From the NCBI GenBank assembly GCA_016342645.1, contig JAEINX010000040.1, positions 1 through 33,230 on the forward strand: 33,230 bases of DNA, given 5' to 3'. The stretch is from Bacteroidales bacterium. GTDB lineage: Bacteria; Bacteroidota; Bacteroidia; Bacteroidales; JAEINX01. The notes beneath the pieces are model-generated. The model searched no databases and had not been told where the DNA came from. It was given only the letters and a program-made list of their open reading frames with translations. Of this stretch, positions 20,286 to 28,720 are shown piece after piece. The position numbers and the translations under genes are program-made. Position 1 is the stretch's first letter; each line of letters starts with the position of its first letter.

Positions 20286-23200
20286 ATGATAAAATTTTTA
20301 CACTTTAAAATGTTTGTCTTTTTAGCTTTAATTCTATTTGGGGTTTCTGCTTTAGGACAAAATGGAAAGATTGTTGGAACCGTATCTGATAAAGATTCGG
20401 GGGAAACGCTTCCAGGCGCCAACATTATGATTAAGGGGACAAATATCGGTATGTCAACTGATATTAATGGTGTATATTCCATTAATAATGCTCCCTTAGA
20501 TAAAATTACTTTAGTTTGTAGTTATGTTGGCTATCTTAATTTATCCAAAGATGTTACAATTGTTTCGGGGCAGACACTTACTGTTGATTTCGCACTACAG
20601 GAAGATAATATGATGCTTGACGAAATTGTTGTTATCGGTTTTGGAACAAAAAGAAAGCGTGACATAACTACTTCAATTTCAAAAGTAAAAGCTGAAGAAA
20701 TTGAAGGTATTCCTGTCGCTAACTTTGCTAAAAGCTTGCAAGGCCGTGCTCCGGGTGTTCAAGTTACTTCCGACAATGGTATTGCCGGCGGTGCCATAAC
20801 TATGAGAATTCGTGGAACATCCTCATTAAAAGCCAGCAGTGAGCCTCTTTATGTTGTCGATGGTGTACCGGTAATTACTGGTAGTTTTACCACTTCTGAT
20901 GGTTTCCCCGATAAATCTAATGCACTCTCTCAAATCAATCCTTCAGATATTGCTTCATATGAAATTCTAAAAGATGCTTCTGCTGCTGCAGTTTATGGCT
21001 CTCGGGGTACAAACGGTGTTGTTTTGATAACCACGAAAAGTGGTAGTCTGCAAAAAGGGAAAGGTTTGGAAAAAACCAATTTTTCCTTTAATTATTCTGC
21101 CGGTATTCTGGATGTTACAAATAGAATGAAAATTCTTGACGGGCCACAATATTTAGCTCTTTCACAAGAAGCTTATTGGAATTCTGTTCACACAGAAGAA
21201 ACTTCACCCTTATATAAACCGGAACTTTCGTATGATGAAGCTATGGCTAATTATTATAATCAATTACCTTATGGCATTACGGAAGAAATTGCAAAAAAAA
21301 CAAATACAAATTGGGTTGATGAAGCACTACGCCAAGGTTTTGTTCAAGAAGCCAATCTTTCAGCTTCCGGCGGAAACACAAAATCAACTTATTATCTTGG
21401 TGGAGGATACTTTGAGGAAAAAGGTATTTTGATCGATAATAAATTTAAAAGAATAAACGGACGTATAAATTTCACACATAATGCAACCGAAAAATTATCT
21501 TTTGGGGCTAATACAAGTATATCATATACAATTGATAACAGAGTACCTACAGGTTGGCAAGGGGGATTAGGAACTGCACAAAGCCGTTCCATACCAATAA
21601 TGCCAATTTACGATTCCACAGGAGGGTACTATGCTGCAAAAACCAGCGGGCATTCAAATATTAGAGCCGAAATTAATAATCTTGATTATGAAGCCAGAAT
21701 TTTGGGACTAATTAGCAATGTTTTCGGCCAATACAGAATTACACCTTTTTTATCTTTCAAAACCGAATTTGGATTAAATAACCTTGCATTAAGAGAGTCA
21801 AAATATGAAGGTTTGATAACACAAGAAGATCAGGTTGCACAAGACAGGAGAGTTCTGGTTAATAATTGGATAGCTACACAAAGCCTTAATTATTTTAAGA
21901 CTTTTAACGGTGTACACAATGTTACCGGTTTATTAAGTTATGTTGTTCAAGAAAGCAAGCAAAATGATGTTTGGTTTACGGGAAAAGATTTTCCAAGCCC
22001 ATCATTAACTAACCCAAACAGTGGGGCTATTAGAACTGCCGGTGACTTTGCAACTGCCTTTGGATATGCCTCTTATGTTGGAAGATTTACTTATAATTAT
22101 TCGGGGAAATATTATGCAACTTTCAGCCTCAGAGCTGATGGTTCTTCCCGATTTGGTAAAGACAATAAATGGGGATATTTCCCAGCCGGATCAATAGGAT
22201 GGTCTATCTCAGAAGAGAAATTTATGCAAAATGTTGATTTTCTTAGCTTCCTGAAATTGAGAATAAGTTATGGAATTACCGGAAACTCTGAAATTGATAA
22301 CTTTGGCTATTACGGATCATATAACACTAATGAACAATATTATGGCAGTGCGGGCATTACTCCAAATAATGTTGGAAATAAAGAACTCGGATGGGAAAAA
22401 ACTAGCCAAATTGATATTGGTATTGACTTTGGATTTTTTGATGGTAGAATTCATGGAGGAATGGATTACTATAATAAACTAACAAGCGACCTTTTAATTG
22501 AGGTAAATGTACCACAAACAAGCGGTTTTTCCAAAGCAATAACTAATATCGGTAAACTTGAAAATAAAGGTTTTGAGTTTTTTATTACTTCTTATAACTT
22601 AACGCAAGGAAAAATAAAATGGAATACTGATTTCAATATTAGTTATAATAAAAATGAAATAACTGAGCTTCCAAATAATCAAAAAATATCAGGTATTTCA
22701 CTTGGTGGTAATTACGGTAACAATTATGCTGTTGTAGGCTATCCGGCAGGGGTTTGGGAATTAGTTGATTTTGCGGGTGTTGATCCGGAAACAGGAAAAC
22801 CATTATTTATAAATCAGGAAACTGGTGAAGCAACTACCGAATACAATTATGATAGAGATGCAATTTTAACCGGTAATCCTTATCCCGAATGGATTGGAGG
22901 ACTAAACAATACAATTACTTATGATAATTTCGATTTAGGTATTTTATTTACATGGTCTTTAGGCCACAATGTTTATCGTGATGATGGAAAATTTTTAGAA
23001 GGCGGAAAAATCGGTGAAAACTGGAATCAAATGCAGATAATAGAAGACAGGTGGCAAAAACCCGGCGATATTACCGATATTCCAAAATTAATATATGATG
23101 GTACATATTCAACTTATAATACTACTCAATATCTTGACGATGCATCATATGTTAGGTTAAAAACTTTTCAACTCGGATATACTTTACCCAATAAAATTAC

Positions 23201-23393
23201 TCAAAAAATCCACATGACTAATGTAAGGTTTTACTTTAATGCAAACAATCTGCTCACATTTACAAAATACAAAGGTTGGGATCCTGAAGTAAACCGTGAT
23301 TATGGATCAAACAATAATGTTACGCAAGGTGTTACCTACCTTAGTCCTCCTCAGGTAAAATCGTTTACATTTGGAGTTAATATGAATTTTTAA
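20286..23393 (+). CDS. susC: SusC/RagA-family TonB-dependent outer-membrane transporter
   Basis: It imports alpha-gluco-oligosaccharides across the outer membrane with TonB energy, as a complex with the SusD lid. The 1035-residue protein has a signal peptide (about 1-24, ending ALGQ) and a carboxypeptidase-regulatory-like beta-sandwich (27-108, with GTVSDKDSGETLPGANI and CSYVGYLN). The SusC signature LDEIVVIGFGTKRKRDIT (111-128) follows. The plug domain (about 125-255) carries LQGRAPGVQV, IRGTSS, PLYVVDGVPV and YGSRGTNGVVLITTK. A 22-strand barrel ends in VNMNF, with terminal Phe. Starch specificity is inferred from the GH13 and GH31 neighbours. A second ATG at residue 9 would leave a shorter signal peptide. 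susD follows after 18 bases. Confidence 0.95.
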   Translation: MIKFLHFKMFVFLALILFGVSALGQNGKIVGTVSDKDSGETLPGANIMIKGTNIGMSTDINGVYSINNAPLDKITLVCSYVGYLNLSKDVTIVSGQTLTVDFALQEDNMMLDEIVVIGFGTKRKRDITTSISKVKAEEIEGIPVANFAKSLQGRAPGVQVTSDNGIAGGAITMRIRGTSSLKASSEPLYVVDGVPVITGSFTTSDGFPDKSNALSQINPSDIASYEILKDASAAAVYGSRGTNGVVLITTKSGSLQKGKGLEKTNFSFNYSAGILDVTNRMKILDGPQYLALSQEAYWNSVHTEETSPLYKPELSYDEAMANYYNQLPYGITEEIAKKTNTNWVDEALRQGFVQEANLSASGGNTKSTYYLGGGYFEEKGILIDNKFKRINGRINFTHNATEKLSFGANTSISYTIDNRVPTGWQGGLGTAQSRSIPIMPIYDSTGGYYAAKTSGHSNIRAEINNLDYEARILGLISNVFGQYRITPFLSFKTEFGLNNLALRESKYEGLITQEDQVAQDRRVLVNNWIATQSLNYFKTFNGVHNVTGLLSYVVQESKQNDVWFTGKDFPSPSLTNPNSGAIRTAGDFATAFGYASYVGRFTYNYSGKYYATFSLRADGSSRFGKDNKWGYFPAGSIGWSISEEKFMQNVDFLSFLKLRISYGITGNSEIDNFGYYGSYNTNEQYYGSAGITPNNVGNKELGWEKTSQIDIGIDFGFFDGRIHGGMDYYNKLTSDLLIEVNVPQTSGFSKAITNIGKLENKGFEFFITSYNLTQGKIKWNTDFNISYNKNEITELPNNQKISGISLGGNYGNNYAVVGYPAGVWELVDFAGVDPETGKPLFINQETGEATTEYNYDRDAILTGNPYPEWIGGLNNTITYDNFDLGILFTWSLGHNVYRDDGKFLEGGKIGENWNQMQIIEDRWQKPGDITDIPKLIYDGTYSTYNTTQYLDDASYVRLKTFQLGYTLPNKITQKIHMTNVRFYFNANNLLTFTKYKGWDPEVNRDYGSNNNVTQGVTYLSPPQVKSFTFGVNMNF

Positions 23394-23411
23394 TCCTTAA
23401 AACTAAAAAAA

Positions 23412-24752
23412 ATGAAAAAGATATCATATAAATATTTATTAGTATTACTTTCAGGAGTATTGGTTTTTGTTTCTTGCCAGAAAGTTCTCGACCCTGAACC
23501 TGAAATGGTTCTTTCCGATCAAATCGCCCTAACAACAACAGTAGGTATCCAATCTGCCGTAATAGGTTGTTATCATAAAATGCAAAGTGGTGATTTGTAT
23601 GGTGGTAATGTTTGGGCAGGAGGTGAAATGCTTGCCAATAATGTAAAAAAATCCGGTGAAGGTAATATCGTATTCGAAGAAACACAATTGTTAGAAAAAA
23701 ACATGTCGGATGAAAACAGAATTGTTACCTCGTTATGGAGCAATTCTTTCTCTCTCATTCATTCTGTTAATAGTATTATTAAAGCTGTTCCCGAAGTAAC
23801 AGACCCTGATATTGAGAAAGAAAAAGATAGATTAATCGGCGAAGCTAAATTTATTCGCGGAATGATGTATTTCGATATGATTAGATATTATGGAAATCCG
23901 AATGACGGAAATGGTGTACCATTGCTTACGGAACCATTAACAATTTTTGACCAACCCGCACGGGCAACAACAGAAGCTGTTTACCAACAAGTAATAGCGG
24001 ATTTAACTGATGCAGCAAATTTACTTCCGGAAAATAATAACGATCGTGCTACGAAATGGGCTGCCAAAGCTATTTTATCAAGAGTTTATTTTTATAAAAA
24101 AGAATATCAAAATGCTGCTGATATTGCAACGGAAGTTATTAATAGTGGTAAATTTGCTCTTGTTGACAGTATGCCATTAAATTATGCTGAAGGCTCACCT
24201 TCCGAGGAAGTAATTTTTGCGATGATGAGTACCTTGACAGATGCAAGTTGCGGAACCTTAAACGGTTATTTTCGACAAGCTCAGGGTGCAAAATTCTCTC
24301 CATCCAACACTTTAGCCAAAATATTTTTATTCTCAGGCGGAATGGATGATAAAAGATATACCCAATTATTTAAAATTGTCAGCGATAAATTGTTCTGTGC
24401 CAAATTTGATCAAAGATATATGAATGTACCTATCATCAGGCTGGCAGAATTATATCTAACAAGAGGCGAATCTATTTTCAATGGTGCAACTGTTTCAGGA
24501 ATAACCGCTTTAGGCGATATTAATATTATCAGGTTAAGAGCGGGATTAACTCCTTTGGAAACCTTGAATTCCACAAGCATATATTATGAAAGAACTAAGG
24601 AACTTGCATTAGAAGGGGATAATTTCTTTAATCAAAAACGTCTTGAAAAAGATAAAATCTCAGATTATGAGCTTCCATGGAATAATCGAAAATTGCTTTA
24701 TTTAATTCCAAAAAGTGAGTTGGAAGTAAATCCAAATCTTGTTCAGAATTAA
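23412..24752 (+). CDS. susD: SusD/RagB-family glycan-binding surface lipoprotein
   Basis: It captures glucan at the cell surface and closes over SusC. The 446-residue protein has a lipoprotein signal peptide with C22 (LVFVSCQK). The all-helical TPR-like SusD core is recognisable from ATKWAAKAILSRVYFYKKEYQNAADIA (split here: ATKWAAKAILSR, then KEYQNAADIA), the C-terminal IRLAELYLTRGE, the ERTKELALEGDNFFNQKRL segment, and the usual ending LIPKSELEVNPNLVQN. It is shorter than B. thetaiotaomicron SusD (551 residues, established), so some surface loops are reduced. It is co-transcribed with susC and followed after about 15 bases by a strong terminator. Instead of susE/susF, the next gene lies on the opposite strand. 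Confidence 0.93.
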   Translation: MKKISYKYLLVLLSGVLVFVSCQKVLDPEPEMVLSDQIALTTTVGIQSAVIGCYHKMQSGDLYGGNVWAGGEMLANNVKKSGEGNIVFEETQLLEKNMSDENRIVTSLWSNSFSLIHSVNSIIKAVPEVTDPDIEKEKDRLIGEAKFIRGMMYFDMIRYYGNPNDGNGVPLLTEPLTIFDQPARATTEAVYQQVIADLTDAANLLPENNNDRATKWAAKAILSRVYFYKKEYQNAADIATEVINSGKFALVDSMPLNYAEGSPSEEVIFAMMSTLTDASCGTLNGYFRQAQGAKFSPSNTLAKIFLFSGGMDDKRYTQLFKIVSDKLFCAKFDQRYMNVPIIRLAELYLTRGESIFNGATVSGITALGDINIIRLRAGLTPLETLNSTSIYYERTKELALEGDNFFNQKRLEKDKISDYELPWNNRKLLYLIPKSELEVNPNLVQN

Positions 24753-24765
24753 TTTTAATAAAACG

Positions 24766-24799
24766 AAAAAAAAGACGGCTTTTTTGCCGTCTTTTTTTT
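24766..24799. terminator. Bidirectional intrinsic terminator after susD
   Basis: AAAGACGGC and GCCGTCTTT form a stem with a T loop, flanked by an A run before and a T run after, so it works on both strands. It ends susCD on the plus strand and the four-gene hydrolase operon on the minus strand (last stop at 24840). Confidence 0.92.
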
Positions 24800-24839
24800 A
24801 TTAATCCCAATTCTATTAGGAAATTATCAGTTTGGAATT

Positions 24840-26237
24840 TTATTGCTTTTCAAAAACAAAATACCCCCAAGGCCCAATCTCAATTTCTTCATTCGCTGAA
24901 AAATTTCTTTTATTACCTGAAAACACATCCTGATAATTTCCTGTAAAACTTTCCACTGATAAAACTACATTTTGTTCTTCACCCGTAAAATTAAAAATTG
25001 CAAATATTTTATCACCGTCTTTTTCTCTTGTAAAGGCAAAAATGGCTTCATCGTTTGATGTTGGAATTCTTATCATTTTCCCACCATAAGAACCATTCCA
25101 TAAGGCTTTATTATTTTTTTTAAGAGTCAGAAGTTTTTTATAAAAATCATTAAGCTGAAATTTATCCCAGTCAATTTGATCTTTTTCAAAAAACTCAAGT
25201 CTTCGATTGAATGCTGCTTCTTGTCCGCTATAAATAAGTGGCATTCCGGGAATTGTTGCTGAAAATGCAGCAAAAGCCAAGGCTCCGTCTCCCATTCTTT
25301 CATATTCGGTTCCATTCCATGAATTTTCATCATGGTTTGAAGTAAAATTCATACGGTATGCATCTTCCATAAATAGTGAGTCGTTTTCGACAAAATATGC
25401 AGCAATATCATTGGAATTTTTTTCACCTTTTGCAACATCGTTTAAAATATGATGAAGATCCCATGCATAGGACATATCGTAAGCTTCTTTGTGATGAGGG
25501 GGTTCTTCGGCTTCGGCAAGCATAAAAACAGGCTTGATCTGATCAAGTTCCTTCCTTGCTTCATTCCAAAAATCAAGGGGAACCATACCTGCCACATCGC
25601 AACGATAACCATCAATATCTGTTTCTACAACCCAGAATTTCAATGCATCTATCATATGTCTCCTCATTTCTTTGTTATCATAATTTAAATCAACAACATC
25701 GGTCCAGTCAAAAGGTGAAACAAAATTTCCGGCTGAGTCTTTTGTGTACCAATCGGGATGATCTTCAATCATTTTATTGTCCCATGCACTATGGTTTGCT
25801 ACCCAATCTATAATAACATGCAATCCAAGCTCGTGCGCTTTTCCAACAAGTTCTTTAAAATCTTTCATTGTACCGAATTCGGGATTGACTGCCATGTAAT
25901 CTTTTATAGAATAATAACTTCCAAGAGTTCCTTTCCGGTTTTTCTCTCCAATCGGTTGAATTGGCATTAGCCAAATCATATCAACACCCATTTGTTTTAG
26001 TCGCGGTAAATGTTTTTCGAAAGCTTTTAAAGTACCTTCGGGAGTATATTGACGAATATTTACTTCGTATATGTTGGTGTTTTTACTCCATTCAGGATGA
26101 ATCAGTTTCTTAGTTGTTTGTTTTTTTTCTTTCATCTTTTTATTTTCGTTATTGCAGGAAGTTTGCAAAAGTATAATAAATAATATCAGGATGATTGGAA
26201 AAATTGTTAAACAAGAAATTTTACTAAATTTTTTCAT
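24840..26237 (-). CDS. GH13 alpha-amylase-family lipoprotein
   Basis: This is a 465-residue lipoprotein (signal with C28 in LLQTSC). After a short charged linker, the GH13 barrel starts at NIYEVNIRQYTPEGT (55-69). Region I is IDWVANHS (about 143-150), region II is DGYRCDVAG (nucleophile D214), region III is MLAEAEE (acid/base E242) and region IV is TSNHDENS (D301). A C-terminal beta-domain (about 380-465) ends the protein, and there is no CBM. All catalytic residues are present. It is last in the hydrolase operon, 10 bases after the GH31 gene. It could be the SusG analogue (surface amylase lipoprotein) or face the periplasm; the sequence after the Cys (NNENKK) does not decide this. Substrate is alpha-1,4-glucan or maltodextrin by family. 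Confidence 0.9.
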   Translation of the reverse strand: MKKFSKISCLTIFPIILILFIILLQTSCNNENKKMKEKKQTTKKLIHPEWSKNTNIYEVNIRQYTPEGTLKAFEKHLPRLKQMGVDMIWLMPIQPIGEKNRKGTLGSYYSIKDYMAVNPEFGTMKDFKELVGKAHELGLHVIIDWVANHSAWDNKMIEDHPDWYTKDSAGNFVSPFDWTDVVDLNYDNKEMRRHMIDALKFWVVETDIDGYRCDVAGMVPLDFWNEARKELDQIKPVFMLAEAEEPPHHKEAYDMSYAWDLHHILNDVAKGEKNSNDIAAYFVENDSLFMEDAYRMNFTSNHDENSWNGTEYERMGDGALAFAAFSATIPGMPLIYSGQEAAFNRRLEFFEKDQIDWDKFQLNDFYKKLLTLKKNNKALWNGSYGGKMIRIPTSNDEAIFAFTREKDGDKIFAIFNFTGEEQNVVLSVESFTGNYQDVFSGNKRNFSANEEIEIGPWGYFVFEKQ

Positions 26238-26247
26238 GATTTAATTT

Positions 26248-28680
26248 TTAGAATTTGATTTGAATTTTGTTTTCTATATTTTCAATGATAAAATATTTTA
26301 CAGCTATATTCCGGGTTTGTTTATAAATTTGGTTCCCGGGATATGAATTTTCGATTTTACAATTTACAAAACTATTATTTACGAGCATCCGTTTTTTAGA
26401 ATTCTCAAATTTTATTAAAATAATTTTCAAAAACTTAAATTTACTATCAAAGAAACCTTCTTTTTGGCCAAAAGTAATTTGTTTTTCTTCAGGTGAAAAC
26501 GAAATTTTTCTTTTATAAAAATCACCTTTTTCAAATTCATAAGTGCAACCGTCATCTTCATAATAAACAAATGAATTATCTGTTTTTCCATTAAAAATAA
26601 AAACCTGCAAAGTATCCGAAGGTTTCTCGCCAAGATTTTGAACAGGCGATTGAACAGGTATTATGCTGCTCTCTTTAATGAAAACAGGGAGTTCATTTTG
26701 TGGACAATCCACATAGATTTCACTATTTCCAGCTTGTAAATTGCCTGTTGAAATATCGTACCAATTATTTATAGGAAGATATACTTTTGTTATTTCCTTA
26801 TCGCTTTCAACCGGAATAATAAGAAAAGAAGGCCCGAATAAATATTGATTTTGATATTTATACCAAAAAACTTTTTCATCAAAAGTATTATCAATTGCAA
26901 GGCTGCGAGCAACGGGTAGTCCGGATTTATGTGCTTCGTAGAAAACAGAATAAATATAAGGCATTAAATTGTAGCGAAATTGAATATAATTTCTTGCAAT
27001 TTCTTCTGTTTCCTCCCCGAAAGCCCATGGTTCGGCGTCTTTCGAATTATAATGAGTATGCCCTCTGAAAAATGGAGAAAACGCCCCAATAGTTAACCAA
27101 CGAGTAAATAATTGTGCAGAAGGATCACCCATAAATCCTCCAACATCATAACCACAAAAAGGAATTCCACTTAAACCAAGGCTGTTAACCAATCTGACTC
27201 CGAGCATCATGTGCTCATTACTTGCAGTATTATCACCTGTCCAAATGGCTGTAAATCTTTGAAGTCCTGCAAATCCTGCACGTGTAAGTATTAAAGGGCG
27301 TTTTCCGTTTAAAAGCTTCTTGGTTCCTTCAAAAGTACTTCTTGCCATTTCCAGACCATAAACATTTTTTGCTTGCAGGTAAGTTGCATTTTTTCCTTCC
27401 CAATCAAATTCAACCAAATAAGGAGTGGTTCCACCCCATGAAGCAATTTCATTCATATCATTCCAAAACCCATCTATTCCCAAATCAACATAATCCCTGA
27501 ATTTATTACCCCACCATTTTCTGGTTGTCGGATTTGTAAAATCCGGAAAATGACACCATCCCGGCCAGACTTGCGCTGTGTAAATTGTGTTGTCGGGATA
27601 TTTTATAAATAAATCCTTTTCTATACCCTCATTATAAGCATCGTAATTATTTTCAATTTTAATACCCGGATCAACAATCACAGTTGTGTGAAATCCCATT
27701 TCTTTTAATTCATTAAGCATTTTCTCAGGTGTAGGAAACCTTTCGGGATGCCATGTGAAAATTTTATAGGCATCCATATAATGAATATCAAGATAAATTA
27801 CATCGGCTGGAATTTTCTTCTCACGAAAGGTTTTTGCTACATTTAGAACCTCGCTATCAGGATAATAACTCCATCTACACTGCTGATAACCAAGGCTCCA
27901 GATTGGTGGCATTTGCATAAAACCGGTCAAAAATGAATACGATTTTAATATATCTGCAATATTATTATGATAGATAAAATAATAATCCATCTCGCCATCC
28001 TCTGCAGAAAAATATGAAAATCTATTGTTTGACGCTCCAAAGTTGAAATGGGTTTTATAGGAATTGTCAAGGAAAATACCGTAATTAAATTTATTATGAA
28101 TTCCGATATAAAATGGAATAGATGCATATAAAGGATCATCGTAAGCTCCGTGTCTGGGATTATCGGTGTTCCAGTTAGTATAAGCCGACCCCCGCCTGTC
28201 GAGATTACCGGTTTTTTCTCCTAATCCAATAAATTTTTCTTTAGGCTGCAGCTTTTTATAGGTTGTGACTTCCGTGCCTATCCATGAAGTACCAAACGCA
28301 GGATCATCTTCATTGATTAATTCCCTTTCAAGAGTTAAAAACTGAAAACGTACAGGATTTTTTGTTATTTTTAGAATTAAAGAATCTGTACATATTTCTA
28401 TATACTCCTCAAATTCATTAACTTTTGCGACGCACTTCTCCGGTTTGGCAATAACAGAATATGAAAAATCTTCGTTAAACTCTTTTAAAACAACTCTTAT
28501 CCTTAAAATATTAGGTGAAAAAACACTAATCCCTGCTTTTCCAAAATCAGTTACTATGTTTATGGTTTGTTCGTCTCTCGAAAAAGAAATCAAATTACCT
28601 AAACTTTTATTCATATTTTGCTGTGAATAAGAATTTGTTATCATTGAAAAAATGATCATTGAGAAAATTATTCTTTTCAT
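26248..28680 (-). CDS. GH31 alpha-glucosidase, secreted
   Basis: It releases glucose from the non-reducing ends of maltodextrins. The 810-residue protein has a signal peptide (about 1-19, ending NSYS) and no lipobox, so it is likely periplasmic. An N-terminal galactose-mutarotase-like sandwich (about 25-250, with FIGLGEKTGNLDRRG) precedes the GH31 barrel (about 255-600). The nucleophile is D408 in GFWNDMNE and the acid/base is D483 in WTGDNTAS, with GYQQCRWSYYP and FCGYDVGGF nearby. Proximal and distal C-terminal beta-domains follow. The gene is third in the minus-strand operon. It fills the role of the GH97 SusB in Bacteroides (inference). GH31 also includes alpha-xylosidases and transglycosidases, but the neighbours argue for alpha-glucosidase. 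Confidence 0.92.
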   Translation of the reverse strand: MKRIIFSMIIFSMITNSYSQQNMNKSLGNLISFSRDEQTINIVTDFGKAGISVFSPNILRIRVVLKEFNEDFSYSVIAKPEKCVAKVNEFEEYIEICTDSLILKITKNPVRFQFLTLERELINEDDPAFGTSWIGTEVTTYKKLQPKEKFIGLGEKTGNLDRRGSAYTNWNTDNPRHGAYDDPLYASIPFYIGIHNKFNYGIFLDNSYKTHFNFGASNNRFSYFSAEDGEMDYYFIYHNNIADILKSYSFLTGFMQMPPIWSLGYQQCRWSYYPDSEVLNVAKTFREKKIPADVIYLDIHYMDAYKIFTWHPERFPTPEKMLNELKEMGFHTTVIVDPGIKIENNYDAYNEGIEKDLFIKYPDNTIYTAQVWPGWCHFPDFTNPTTRKWWGNKFRDYVDLGIDGFWNDMNEIASWGGTTPYLVEFDWEGKNATYLQAKNVYGLEMARSTFEGTKKLLNGKRPLILTRAGFAGLQRFTAIWTGDNTASNEHMMLGVRLVNSLGLSGIPFCGYDVGGFMGDPSAQLFTRWLTIGAFSPFFRGHTHYNSKDAEPWAFGEETEEIARNYIQFRYNLMPYIYSVFYEAHKSGLPVARSLAIDNTFDEKVFWYKYQNQYLFGPSFLIIPVESDKEITKVYLPINNWYDISTGNLQAGNSEIYVDCPQNELPVFIKESSIIPVQSPVQNLGEKPSDTLQVFIFNGKTDNSFVYYEDDGCTYEFEKGDFYKRKISFSPEEKQITFGQKEGFFDSKFKFLKIILIKFENSKKRMLVNNSFVNCKIENSYPGNQIYKQTRNIAVKYFIIENIENKIQIKF

Positions 28681-28685
28681 TCTTT

Positions 28686-28697
28686 CAGATTAATCTG
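28686..28697. promoter_or_regulatory. Palindrome CAGATTAATCTG in the GH31 5' region
   Basis: A perfect 12-bp palindrome lies 6 bases upstream of the GH31 start codon within the 40-base gap after the preceding GH13 gene. It could be a protein-binding site or, in RNA, a small hairpin next to the ribosome binding region. It may also be part of a dispersed intergenic repeat. The function is unknown. Confidence 0.35.
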
Positions 28698-28720
28698 TGG
28701 CTTTATAAATTCTTTAAACA

